A stretch of 64,000 nt of DNA from Streptacidiphilus fuscans (GTDB lineage: Bacteria > Actinomycetota > Actinomycetes > Streptomycetales > Streptomycetaceae): assembly GCF_015690355.1 (NCBI RefSeq), contig NZ_JADPRT010000003.1, positions 310,001 through 374,000 on the forward strand. The letters are read 5' to 3'. Shown piece by piece: positions 54,655 through 63,064 of this stretch. Within the stretch, counting starts at the first letter, position 1. Every line of letters begins with the position of its first letter. Made by a program: the position numbers and the translations under genes. The notes beneath the pieces were generated by a model. That model ran no database searches. It saw only the letters and a list, made by a program, of their open reading frames with translations, and was not told the origin of the DNA.

Positions 54655-56298
54655 CTACGCCCCCGGATCGGCCGCCGTCCCCGCCGCGAAGCTGGTCGGT
54701 CCCGCCGGGCTCGTCGAGCGCCGCTCCACAGCGGCGGGCTGCACCTTGACGCCGCTCAGCGTGAAGACGTCGCCCGCGCCGTCCAGCACGCCGCCTGACG
54801 GGTCATCACTGCCGTCCGCCCGCACCGGGTCCCAGGACGGCAGCAGGATGTCGCGGACGATCATCACGCACATGAAGAGCGTCCCCATGATGTGGACCGC
54901 CACCGCAGCGTGGTACCAGTCCATCGGCAGGCCCTTCTGGACCGTGCTGGAGGTGTACGCGAGGTAGTACCAGATCCCGAGGAAGTAGAGCACCTCGCAG
55001 GACTGCCAGATCAGGAAGTCACGCCACCTCGGCCGGGCCAGCACCGCCAGCGGCACCAGCCAGAGCACGTACTGCGGCGAGTAGACCTTGTTGGTCAGCA
55101 CGAACGCCGCGATCACCAGGAACGCCAGCTGCGCGAAGCGCGGACGCCGCTGCGCACCGAGCGCCAGCCAGGCGATGCCCAGACAGCAGAGCCCCAGCAG
55201 CACGGCCGTCAGCGCGTTGACCGTGCCAGTCGAGACGTTGAGCCAGCCGTTCTGCGACAGGATCAGCCAAAACGAGCCGAAGTCCACGCCACGGCTCTCA
55301 CTGAACGTGTAGAAGGTGGCCCAGCCGCTGAAGTTGGCCACCATGAACGGGATGTCGACCACCAGCCAGGCCACCGCCGCGCCCGCGAAGGCCCGCCAGA
55401 ACTCCTGCATCCGGCCCGCCCGCAGGCAGAGCAGCAGCAGCGGGCCGAGCAGGAACACCGGGTAGAGCTTGGCCGCCGTCGCCAGGCCCAGCAGCACGCC
55501 CGCCCAGACGGGATAGCGGCGTGACCAGAGCGCCATGCCGACCGCGGTCAGCGCCACGGCGAGCAGGTCCCAGTTGATCGTCGAGTCCAGGGCCAGCACC
55601 GGCGCCAACGCGAAGAGCAGCGCGTCCCAAGGACGCCGGCGGTGCGTGCGCGAGACAGCGACAACCGCGACGACCGCGCAGATCATCAGCATGCCCGCGT
55701 TGACCAGCCAGAACATCTGCTCGCGGTACATCTCCGCGCCCGTGCCCGGCGTCAGTGCCGCAGCGGCCCACATGAAGACGCCGGTCAGCACCGGGTACTC
55801 CAGGTACTGCATGCTCGGGTCGGTCGAGCCGGGGATCTTGTCGACGTAGGGGATGTTGCCGGGCAGGTTGAAGCCGCGCAGCGAGAACAGATGCGGAATG
55901 TCGCTGTAGCAGGCGTGGTCGTACTGCGCGGTGGCGCCGAAGAACCAGCCGCTGTCGTAGCACGGCACCTTCTGGATCATGCCGAGCGCGAAGATCACGA
56001 TGGTGAGCACGGCCAGCATCCGCGCCGCCGACCACCAGCCCACGCCCAGCAGGGCGCGGCGTCCCGGCGGCCCACCGAACAGCTCGCTGCCCACCGCCGC
56101 GACCGGGTCCTCGTCGGCGGGCACCACCACGGTGTCCTCCGGCGGCGGGACCGGCAGGCGGGGCTGCGGGCGCCGGTGGGCGGCAGCGTCGTCCGCCACC
56201 TCCGAGGCGTGCGACGGGCCCTCGGGCGCGGGCGAGCCGGACGCGGCGTCCCCGACGGGGGCGTCGGCCTCGTCGGCCTGGTGGTCACTCGACGTCAT
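54655..56298 (-). CDS. Polytopic membrane glycosyltransferase, GT87-like
   Basis: The 547-residue protein has a disordered Pro/Glu-rich N-terminus (about 1-80) and roughly ten transmembrane helices from residue 85 onward. The pattern of GT-C mannosyltransferases (GT87/DUF2029) is visible: STINWDLLAVALTAVGMALW, GLATAAKLYPVFLLGPLLL and NKVYSPQYVLWLVPLAVL. The substrate is probably a polyprenyl-phosphate sugar. ATG 56298 has CAGGA at good spacing; ATG 56307 is an alternative. It follows the PBP gene on the - strand, separated by a strong terminator, with a TGTGGACAA DnaA-like 9-mer at 56334-56342. Confidence 0.85.
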   Translation of the reverse strand: MTSSDHQADEADAPVGDAASGSPAPEGPSHASEVADDAAAHRRPQPRLPVPPPEDTVVVPADEDPVAAVGSELFGGPPGRRALLGVGWWSAARMLAVLTIVIFALGMIQKVPCYDSGWFFGATAQYDHACYSDIPHLFSLRGFNLPGNIPYVDKIPGSTDPSMQYLEYPVLTGVFMWAAAALTPGTGAEMYREQMFWLVNAGMLMICAVVAVVAVSRTHRRRPWDALLFALAPVLALDSTINWDLLAVALTAVGMALWSRRYPVWAGVLLGLATAAKLYPVFLLGPLLLLCLRAGRMQEFWRAFAGAAVAWLVVDIPFMVANFSGWATFYTFSESRGVDFGSFWLILSQNGWLNVSTGTVNALTAVLLGLCCLGIAWLALGAQRRPRFAQLAFLVIAAFVLTNKVYSPQYVLWLVPLAVLARPRWRDFLIWQSCEVLYFLGIWYYLAYTSSTVQKGLPMDWYHAAVAVHIMGTLFMCVMIVRDILLPSWDPVRADGSDDPSGGVLDGAGDVFTLSGVKVQPAAVERRSTSPAGPTSFAAGTAADPGA

Positions 56299-56346
56299 AC
56301 CGCTCATCCTGCCGCACGATCCTTTCCTCAGGTTGTGGACAACGCG

Positions 56347-56382
56347 CTGCGGCCCCGACCCGTAGGGGGGTCGGGGCCGCAG
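56347..56382 (-). terminator. Terminator of the PBP gene
   Basis: CTGCGGCCCCGACCC at 56347-56361 pairs perfectly with GGGTCGGGGCCGCAG at 56368-56382 over GTAGGG. It lies about 70 bp past the PBP stop. Confidence 0.85.
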
Positions 56383-56451
56383 CGTACCTGCCTCAGCTGG
56401 GTCCGGGGGACGGCTCAGCCGTCCCGGCCGGAACCGGCCGGATCAGCTCCG

Positions 56452-59082
56452 TCAGCCGCCCGGAACGTTGTTGGTTCCGGCTGTCGCCGGTCCGGACGGG
56501 TTACCGCCGCCGTGATGGCGTCCCGTCGGAGACGGGTTGGTCGACGGGCCACCGCTCGGGCTGCTGGTGTTGCAGTTGCCGGAGAAGATGTCCGAGATCG
56601 AGCACCCGGTGTTGCTGGGAGAGGGCGACGAGGTGTCGCTCGGCTGGCCCGACGGGTTGGTCGACGCGGTGCTGCTTGCCGACGCGGTCGCGCTGGCCGT
56701 CGGAGTGGGCTGCGTGGTCGGCGACGGCGCCGGCATACCCGGCTCGTTGGAGCCCAGCTGGGTGAAGGGCTGCGGAGTCGGGAACTGCACGGTCGGGAGA
56801 GTGTTCAGTGCGGCCGACATGTAGTCGGTCCACACCTGCGTCGGCATGTCGGCGCCGAAGACCTTCGGGTAGCCACCGACGCCGGCCATCGACTCCAGCT
56901 GGCCCTTCACCGGGTCTTCCTTGTAGAGCACCACCGAGGTGGAGAGCTGCGGCGTGTAGCCGATGAACCAGGCCGACTTGTAGTCGTCGGTGGTACCCGT
57001 CTTACCGGCTGCCGGACGGCCAAGGGCCTGCGCATTGGTACCGGTGCCCTTCTGGACCACGGACTGGAGGACGTTGGTGACGGTGTTGGCGACCTGCTGG
57101 GACATGGCGTACTTCGCCGTCTCCGCAGGCAGCCAACTCTCCGTAGTCCCTTCGTACGTCACCTGCTTGACCGAGACCGGCTCGTGCTCCATGCCCTGGT
57201 CGGCGAAGGTCGCGTAGGCGTCGGCCATGCGGATAGCGCTGGGAGTTGACGTGCCGATGTAGAAACCGGCGGTGTCGGTCTGCAGCGAGGACTCGTTCAG
57301 CCCGACGCCGAGGGCCATCTTCTCGACATTGCTGTACCCGACGTCCTCGCCCAGCTGCACGTACGGCGTGTTGATGGAGTTCTCCATCGCGTACCGGAGC
57401 GTCTGGTAACCCGGCATGGCTGTGCTGTCGTTGGCCTGGTGCAGCAGGCCGTCCGGCTCGGGACAGGCCGAGGTACCGGAGTTGTCCTGAATAAAGCTGC
57501 CGTCCTGCCTGTGGATCTTCAGGCAGTCGTCGGCGTTGTACTTGCTGTCCGGCGTGATCGGATTCGCCGTTCCGTTGGGCGTCTGGACCGCGCCGTTCGT
57601 CATCGCCGCCGCGAGGTCGATCGGCTTGAAGGTCGAACCGACCGGGACACCAAGGGTGTTGGCGTTGTCGACATAGTAGCCCTTGTCCATGCCCACGCCG
57701 CCGTAGATCGCCTTGAGCTCACCGTTCGCCGGGTTGACGGAGGCAGCGCCCACCTGGACGTTCTGGTCGGCAGTACGCACCTTCGGGTTAATGTGCTGCG
57801 ACTCCATCTTCTGCACGGAAGACGAGAGCGCGTCGACATCGGCCTTGTTGAAGGTGGTGTAGATCTTGTAACCGCCTCGCGCCAGCAGAGCATCGGTCAG
57901 CTGACCGCTCGAGTGCGACTCGGCGTAGGTGGTCGCCAGGTCGACCAGGTAACCCACCTGGCCGGTCAGACCGGGGTTGTGCTTCCACTTCTGCGGGCTC
58001 GGGAAGCCCTTGGCCAGAGCCTCCTGCTCGTCGGCCTGGGTCATCCAGTTGTTGACGACCATGCGGCTGAGCACGTACTGCCAACGTCCGGTCGCAATGG
58101 ACAGCGCCGTCTTGTCCGTGTCCACGTTCTGGAAGGTGGACGGCTGGTTGACCGTCGCAGCGATGAAGGCACCCTCACTGAGGGTCAGCTGGTTGGCGTG
58201 GACGCCGTAGTAGGCCTCCGCCGCAGCCTCGATGCCGTAGGCGCCGCGTCCGTAGTAGTTGGTGTTGAGGTAGCCCTCGAGCACCTGGTCCTTGGACATG
58301 CCGCCGTTCCCGATCTTTATCGAGATCAGGATTTCCTTGAGCTTGCGGGACGCGGTCTGCTGGCTGTTGAGGTAGACGTTCTTGACGTACTGCTGGGTGA
58401 TCGTCGAACCCGACTGGACGCTGCCACCCGTCGCCATGTTGCGCACGGCGCGCAGGATGGACATCGGGTCGACACCGCTGTTGGTCTCGAACGTCTCGTC
58501 CTCGGCGGCCATGAAGTCGTGCTGGATGTCCTGCGGGACGTCCGCCAGCGACACGTTCTGCCGGTTGTAACCGGTGGTCGCCATGACGGTCTTGCCGTCG
58601 TCCCAGTAGTAGACGTTGCCCTGCAGCTGGCTGGCCGCGTTCGCGGAGGGAATGCTCACCGACGCGTACGCGTAGCCGACCACGCCGGTCAGACCACCGA
58701 AGATCACCAGGAAGGTGCTGAGCACCAGCTTCCACGAGGGCAGCCAGCGGCGGACGCCGCTCTTGCCCCAGCGCGGATAGTCGATGAGCCGCTTGGGCTT
58801 CGGCCCGCTCGGCGGCTGCTTGCCGGCGCCGCGGGAGCCGCGACCCGGTCCTGCGCTGCCTCCGCCCCCGCCCTTGCCCTGCGCGGCACGGCGCATCTCG
58901 GCACGGGTCATCCGCGGCTGGGCCGCGGTCTGCCCGGGCGCGCCGCCCGGCTGCGGACGGGCCGTGGTCCGGCGCGGCGGCAGGCCGCCGCTGGCGTTGG
59001 ACCCGACCGAGCCGCGACCGGCAGACGTGGGACCGTCGGGGCGGCGACCGTTCTGCGGCGGTTTGCGCCGATGTTCGCTCAT
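56452..59082 (-). CDS. Bifunctional class A penicillin-binding protein
   Basis: The 876-residue protein starts at ATG 59082 and has a basic, Gly/Pro-rich cytoplasmic tail (about 1-115), a transmembrane helix (about 118-142), a GT51 transglycosylase domain (about 165-345) and a transpeptidase domain (about 400-730). GT51 motifs: AAEDETFETNSGVDP and GSTITQQYVKN; the His of the canonical EDxxFxxH motif is replaced by Asn, as in many actinobacterial PBPs. Transpeptidase motifs: STFK, SIN and KTG (AGKTGTTDD). A long Ser/Thr/Pro tail follows (about 760-876), typical of extracytoplasmic actinobacterial PBPs. It polymerises and cross-links peptidoglycan. It is divergent from the PadR gene. Confidence 0.93.
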   Translation of the reverse strand: MSEHRRKPPQNGRRPDGPTSAGRGSVGSNASGGLPPRRTTARPQPGGAPGQTAAQPRMTRAEMRRAAQGKGGGGGSAGPGRGSRGAGKQPPSGPKPKRLIDYPRWGKSGVRRWLPSWKLVLSTFLVIFGGLTGVVGYAYASVSIPSANAASQLQGNVYYWDDGKTVMATTGYNRQNVSLADVPQDIQHDFMAAEDETFETNSGVDPMSILRAVRNMATGGSVQSGSTITQQYVKNVYLNSQQTASRKLKEILISIKIGNGGMSKDQVLEGYLNTNYYGRGAYGIEAAAEAYYGVHANQLTLSEGAFIAATVNQPSTFQNVDTDKTALSIATGRWQYVLSRMVVNNWMTQADEQEALAKGFPSPQKWKHNPGLTGQVGYLVDLATTYAESHSSGQLTDALLARGGYKIYTTFNKADVDALSSSVQKMESQHINPKVRTADQNVQVGAASVNPANGELKAIYGGVGMDKGYYVDNANTLGVPVGSTFKPIDLAAAMTNGAVQTPNGTANPITPDSKYNADDCLKIHRQDGSFIQDNSGTSACPEPDGLLHQANDSTAMPGYQTLRYAMENSINTPYVQLGEDVGYSNVEKMALGVGLNESSLQTDTAGFYIGTSTPSAIRMADAYATFADQGMEHEPVSVKQVTYEGTTESWLPAETAKYAMSQQVANTVTNVLQSVVQKGTGTNAQALGRPAAGKTGTTDDYKSAWFIGYTPQLSTSVVLYKEDPVKGQLESMAGVGGYPKVFGADMPTQVWTDYMSAALNTLPTVQFPTPQPFTQLGSNEPGMPAPSPTTQPTPTASATASASSTASTNPSGQPSDTSSPSPSNTGCSISDIFSGNCNTSSPSGGPSTNPSPTGRHHGGGNPSGPATAGTNNVPGG

Positions 59083-59548
59083 GCTGCTTCCAGCTGCTCC
59101 TCGGACTGCAGGCGGTACTGCCTGAAGGCGGTGATCCTGATCCCCCAAGGCGCAAGCCGAAGAGACCAGACTGCGCCGTGGACGGGGACGCCACAGGGGC
59201 ATCCCTGGTTCCCGTCGGTCCCGGCGGCTTTCTGCATAGGCGACAGAGTACGCAGCCCGGGAAGGCCCCTAACCGGGCGTCAACTGTCAATTCGGGCAAA
59301 ACGGCTGCAGATCCTTATCAAAGGGCGGCCAAACTCGCGTGCACACCGGCCTTTGGGCACACCGCCACCACAGGTCGCTTATGCGCAACTGACAACTGTG
59401 AGCGCCACCACCGAGCCGCCTCTTGCCCGAGGCACGGCCGCGGCATATCGTCTCGATGTATCGGCTCGATACATCGCAGTGGCATACTTGCGAGTGTCGG
59501 ACCGCACGCTACACGGACCACGCGGAGTGAAGGGAGGCGGGCCCGTCC
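59083..59548. promoter_or_regulatory. PBP/PadR divergent intergenic region
   Basis: This 466-bp gap contains no supported gene. It carries the promoters of both divergent genes, the PadR operator at 59454-59476, and an AT-richer block around 59280-59320 (TCAATTCGGGCAAAAC). Confidence 0.5.
59454..59476. promoter_or_regulatory. PadR-type operator
   Basis: CGATGTATCG at 59454-59463 and CGATACATCG at 59467-59476 form a perfect 10-bp inverted repeat around GCT. The ATGT...ACAT arms fit PadR-family sites. It overlaps the likely promoter of the PadR gene, 73 bp upstream of its start. Confidence 0.75.
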
Positions 59549-60217
59549 ATGAGCAGACGCTCAGGAATCCTGGAGTTCGCCGTCCTCGGCCTGCTGCACG
59601 ATTCGCCCATGCACGGCTATGAGCTGCGCAAACGACTCAACGTGTTGCTGGGTTCCTTCCGCGCCTTCTCCTACGGCACCCTCTACCCCTGCCTCAAGGG
59701 CCTGGTGGCCCAGGGCTACCTGGTCGAGGACAACCCGGACACCGAGTACATCCCGGCCACCGCGCTCAACGGCAAGCGGTCGAAGATCGTCTACCGGCTG
59801 ACGCCCGAGGGCAAGCAGCGCTTCGAGGAGCTGCTGGCCGACTCCGGCCCGGACGCCTGGGAGGACGAGCACTTCGGCGTGCACTTCGCCTTCTTCGGCC
59901 AGACCGACAGAGCCGTGCGCATGCGCGTGCTGGAGGGACGCCGGAACCGCCTGGAGGAGCGACTGGAGCGCATGCGGGCCTCGCTCGCACGCACCAGGGA
60001 ACGCCTGGACGCCTACACCCTCGAACTGCAACGCCACGGCCTGGAGTCGGTCGAGCGTGAGGTCCGTTGGCTCAACGAGCTGATCGAGACCGAGCGTGCC
60101 AACCGCAACGGCCGTGGTCCCGGAGCCGCCCCACCGGGCGGCGACCCACTGATTTCGGACGGCCTCGGATCGGCAGGCAGCGCCCCGCCCGGTCCCCCCG
60201 ACCGCCCGGAGCGCTGA
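59549..60217 (+). CDS. PadR-family transcriptional regulator
   Basis: The 222-residue protein has a PadR winged-helix domain (about residues 1-100; LEFAVLGLLHDSPMHGYELR, YGTLYPCLKGLVAQGYL) and the C-terminal four-helix PadR domain (about 115-195), then a Pro/Gly-rich tail. GAAGGGAGG precedes ATG 59549 (MSRRSGILEF). It is divergent from the PBP gene. The palindrome immediately upstream suggests autoregulation and possibly control of the PBP gene. Confidence 0.9.
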   Translation: MSRRSGILEFAVLGLLHDSPMHGYELRKRLNVLLGSFRAFSYGTLYPCLKGLVAQGYLVEDNPDTEYIPATALNGKRSKIVYRLTPEGKQRFEELLADSGPDAWEDEHFGVHFAFFGQTDRAVRMRVLEGRRNRLEERLERMRASLARTRERLDAYTLELQRHGLESVEREVRWLNELIETERANRNGRGPGAAPPGGDPLISDGLGSAGSAPPGPPDRPER

Positions 60218-60353
60218 CGCGCTGAAACCGCGCCTCTCCACCGAGGTGTTCCACACACCGAGGTCTTGTACGACGCCGTGACATTGGCGGCGCCGTCGAA
60301 CCAGGAGACCGAAGGCGCATGCGGGCGGCAGGGGGACTGCCGGCATCAGGTAC

Positions 60354-60376
60354 TGACGTACCGCTTGACGTACCGC
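60354..60376 (+). repeat. Direct repeat upstream of ino1
   Basis: TGACGTACCGC is repeated at 60354-60364 and 60366-60376, a 12-bp period, about 66 nt before the ino1 start. It could be a regulator site or overlap a -35 region (TTGACG at 60365-60370). Confidence 0.5.
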
Positions 60377-60441
60377 AGGGAATGAAGACAGAGAGCTTCG
60401 CGCTTCGGCGCGACTCTCACGATCAACAGGGAGCAACCGGA

Positions 60442-61524
60442 ATGAGTTCGGTTCGCGTAGCCATCGTGGGTGTCGGCAACTGCGCCGCCTCGCTGGTGCA
60501 GGGTGTCGAGTACTACAAGGACGCCGACCCGAACAGCCGCGTGCCGGGCCTCATGCACGTGCAGTTCGGTGACTACCACGTCCGTGACGTCGAGTTCGTC
60601 GCCGCGTTCGACGTGGACTCGAAGAAGGTCGGCCTCGACCTCGCGGACGCGATCGGCGCGTCCGAGAACAACACCATCAAGATCTGCGACGTGCCCTCCA
60701 CCGGCGTCCAGGTGCAGCGCGGCCACACGCTCGACGGCCTCGGCAAGTACTACCTGGAGACCATCGAGGAGTCCTCCGAGGAGCCGGTCGACGTCGTCCA
60801 GATCCTCAAGGACCGCCAGGTCGACGTTCTGGTCTGCTACCTGCCCGTCGGTTCCGAGAAGGCGGCGAAGTTCTACGCCCAGTGCGCCATCGACGCCAAG
60901 GTCGCCTTCGTCAACGCCCTCCCGGTCTTCATCGCCGGCACCAAGGAGTGGGCGGACAAGTTCACCGAGGCCGGTGTCCCGATCGTCGGTGACGACATCA
61001 AGTCCCAGGTGGGCGCCACCATCACGCACCGCGTGATGGCGAAGCTCTTCGAGGACCGCGGTGTCATCCTCGAGCGCACCATGCAGCTGAACGTCGGCGG
61101 CAACATGGACTTCAAGAACATGCTCGAGCGCGAGCGCCTGGAGTCCAAGAAGATCTCCAAGACGCAGGCCGTCACCTCCCAGATCCGCGACCGTGAGCTG
61201 GGCGCCAAGAACGTCCACATCGGCCCGTCCGACTACGTCGCGTGGCTCGACGACCGCAAGTGGGCCTACGTCCGCCTCGAGGGTCGCGCCTTCGGTGACG
61301 TTCCGCTGAACCTGGAGTACAAGCTCGAGGTCTGGGACTCCCCGAACTCGGCCGGTGTCATCATCGACGCGGTGCGCGCGGCGAAGATCGCCAAGGACCG
61401 CGGCATCGGTGGCCCGATCCTGTCGGCCTCCTCCTACTTCATGAAGTCCCCGCCGGTGCAGTACTTCGACGACGAGGCCAAGGAGAACGTCGAGAAGTTC
61501 ATCCGCGGCGAGGTCGAGCGCTGA
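60442..61524 (+). CDS. ino1: Inositol-3-phosphate synthase
   Basis: The 360-residue actinobacterial-type enzyme converts glucose-6-phosphate to myo-inositol-1-phosphate with NAD+, feeding mycothiol and phosphatidylinositol. Family features: [20 protein letters not shown] (NAD-binding), [38 protein letters not shown] and [15 protein letters not shown] 60442 with GGGAG upstream matches family starts. It is codirectional with the PadR gene, 224 bp away, as in Streptomyces. A strong terminator follows. Confidence 0.96.
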   Translation: MSSVRVAIVGVGNCAASLVQGVEYYKDADPNSRVPGLMHVQFGDYHVRDVEFVAAFDVDSKKVGLDLADAIGASENNTIKICDVPSTGVQVQRGHTLDGLGKYYLETIEESSEEPVDVVQILKDRQVDVLVCYLPVGSEKAAKFYAQCAIDAKVAFVNALPVFIAGTKEWADKFTEAGVPIVGDDIKSQVGATITHRVMAKLFEDRGVILERTMQLNVGGNMDFKNMLERERLESKKISKTQAVTSQIRDRELGAKNVHIGPSDYVAWLDDRKWAYVRLEGRAFGDVPLNLEYKLEVWDSPNSAGVIIDAVRAAKIAKDRGIGGPILSASSYFMKSPPVQYFDDEAKENVEKFIRGEVER

Positions 61525-61580
61525 GCACTCAGCCGAAACGCTGAGCGCTGAGCGGGGATGTGATCCTTCCGGCGTGAGAG

Positions 61581-61621
61581 AAGCGCCCTGCAGGCCGCAC
61601 CTGGCCTGCGGGGCGCTTTTT
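61581..61621 (+). terminator. ino1: Intrinsic terminator after ino1
   Basis: GCGCCCTGCAGGCC and GGCCTGCGGGGCGC form a long stem with one mismatch, followed by TTTTT. This is the clearest Rho-independent terminator in the window. Confidence 0.93.
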
Positions 61622-61624
61622 CAT

Positions 61625-61668
61625 GATCGCCAACTGTCACGCGTGTGACATTTCGCGATCTTGGTCGC
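61625..61668. repeat. Dispersed palindromic element, copy 3
   Basis: GATCGCCAACTGTCAC at 61625-61640 and GTGACATTTCGCGATC at 61645-61660 form the palindrome, followed by TTGGTCGCG as in the right arm of the copy at 54554-54629. It lies directly after the ino1 terminator and just before the MFS gene. Confidence 0.85.
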
Positions 61669-61711
61669 GTTTTCGCGTGATTCCTGCCGTGTGGCGTGCC
61701 ACGCTTGGCCG

Positions 61712-63064
61712 GTGGCGACGACCGCGAGCAATCCCTCCCTGCGTGAGCTGCTCACGCTCCGCGGCTTCCGCCGACTGCTGGCCACGCGACTGCTCTCCCA
61801 GCTCTCCGACGGTGTCTTTCAGGCCGCGCTGGCGGCCTATGTCGTCTTCTCCCCGGAGCGGCAGCCGACGCCGGCTGCCATCGCCTCCGCGTTCGCCGTC
61901 CTGCTGATGCCGTTCTGCCTGGTCGGACCCTTCGCCGGAGTACTTCTCGACCGGTGGCGACGACGCCAGGTGCTCGTCTACGGCAACCTGCTGCGTCTGG
62001 TCTGCTGCCTGGCCACCGGCGCACTGGTCGCGATCCAGGCCCCGACCTGGGTTTTCTTCACCGCGGCCCTGGTGGTCACCGGGGTCAACCGCTTCGTACT
62101 GGCGGGCCTCTCCGCCGCGCTGCCGCATGTCGTCAGCGAGCAACTGCTGATCGGCGCCAACGCACTCGCACCGACGGCCGGTACCTTGGCCGCCACTCTC
62201 GGCGGCGGCGCGGCCTTCGTGGTGCGGCTGGCGTTGCCGGCCAGCGCGGGCAGCAACGCCCTGCTGGTCTGTCTGGCCGGGTTCGGCTACGCGTCGTCGG
62301 CGCTGGTCGCCGCGACCATGGGCAAGGACTCCCTCGGCCCGGACCGCTCGGATCTGGACCACGCCCACGAGACTACCGTCCGGACCGCCGTCGCCGACAC
62401 CGCACGCGGACTGCTCGACGGTTTCCGCCACCTGATCCACGAGGGCAAGCCCGCCGCCCGCGCCCTCGGCGCGATCACCGTCTGCCGGTTCTGCTACGGA
62501 CTGCTGCTTGTGCTCCTGCTGATGCTCTGCCGCAACACCTTCGCCGCACCCAGCGACCAGACGGCGGGCCTGCGTTGGCTGGGCCTGGCGCTGGGCGCCT
62601 CGGCCGCGGGCTACTTCTCCGCCGCCGCCCTGACGCCCTGGGCAGGTCGACGGCTGACCGTGCCGGGCTGGCTGACCACCTGCTGCGCCCTGGGCGCGGT
62701 AGTGGTCGTCGCGCTGGGCCTCTTCTTCACCCCCTGGCCGACCATGGTCGCCGCCTACGCGCTGGGGCTGGTCACCCAGGCCGCGAAGATCAGCACCGAC
62801 ACCCTCGTCCAGAGCAACGTCGACGACGCCTACCGGGGACGCGTCTTCGCCCTCTACGACGTCCTCTTCAACGGGGCCCTGGTGGCCGCAGCCGCGCTCT
62901 GCGTGGCGCTGCTGCCGACCTCGGGGCGCTCGGCGACCGTGGTGCTGACGGCAGCGGCGCTCTACGGCGCCGCCGCCGTCGTGTACGGGAGCACCCGGCC
63001 CTGGCGGACGGGTGCCACCGCGGCGGGGCCCGCTAAGCCGACCGCTCCGTCCACCACTGCCTGA
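61712..63064 (+). CDS. MFS transporter
   Basis: The 450-residue protein has about twelve hydrophobic helices, with MFS-like FRRLLATRLLSQLSDGVFQA at the N-terminus, a loop DRWRRRQVLVYGNLLRL, and YRGRVFALYDVLFNGALVAA in the second half. The MFS_3-type fold suits an exporter; the substrate is unknown. GTG 61712 is chosen because the longer frame (from 61661) reads into the repeat region. Its 3' end overlaps that of cca by 32 bp on opposite strands. Confidence 0.88.
   Translation: MATTASNPSLRELLTLRGFRRLLATRLLSQLSDGVFQAALAAYVVFSPERQPTPAAIASAFAVLLMPFCLVGPFAGVLLDRWRRRQVLVYGNLLRLVCCLATGALVAIQAPTWVFFTAALVVTGVNRFVLAGLSAALPHVVSEQLLIGANALAPTAGTLAATLGGGAAFVVRLALPASAGSNALLVCLAGFGYASSALVAATMGKDSLGPDRSDLDHAHETTVRTAVADTARGLLDGFRHLIHEGKPAARALGAITVCRFCYGLLLVLLLMLCRNTFAAPSDQTAGLRWLGLALGASAAGYFSAAALTPWAGRRLTVPGWLTTCCALGAVVVVALGLFFTPWPTMVAAYALGLVTQAAKISTDTLVQSNVDDAYRGRVFALYDVLFNGALVAAAALCVALLPTSGRSATVVLTAAALYGAAAVVYGSTRPWRTGATAAGPAKPTAPSTTA

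Noticed and set aside
56452..59082. Loss of the GT51 His in the PBP as an inactivating change
   Set aside because: Replacement of this His by Asn or Asp is common in actinobacterial class A PBPs, and the catalytic Glu residues and other motifs look intact.
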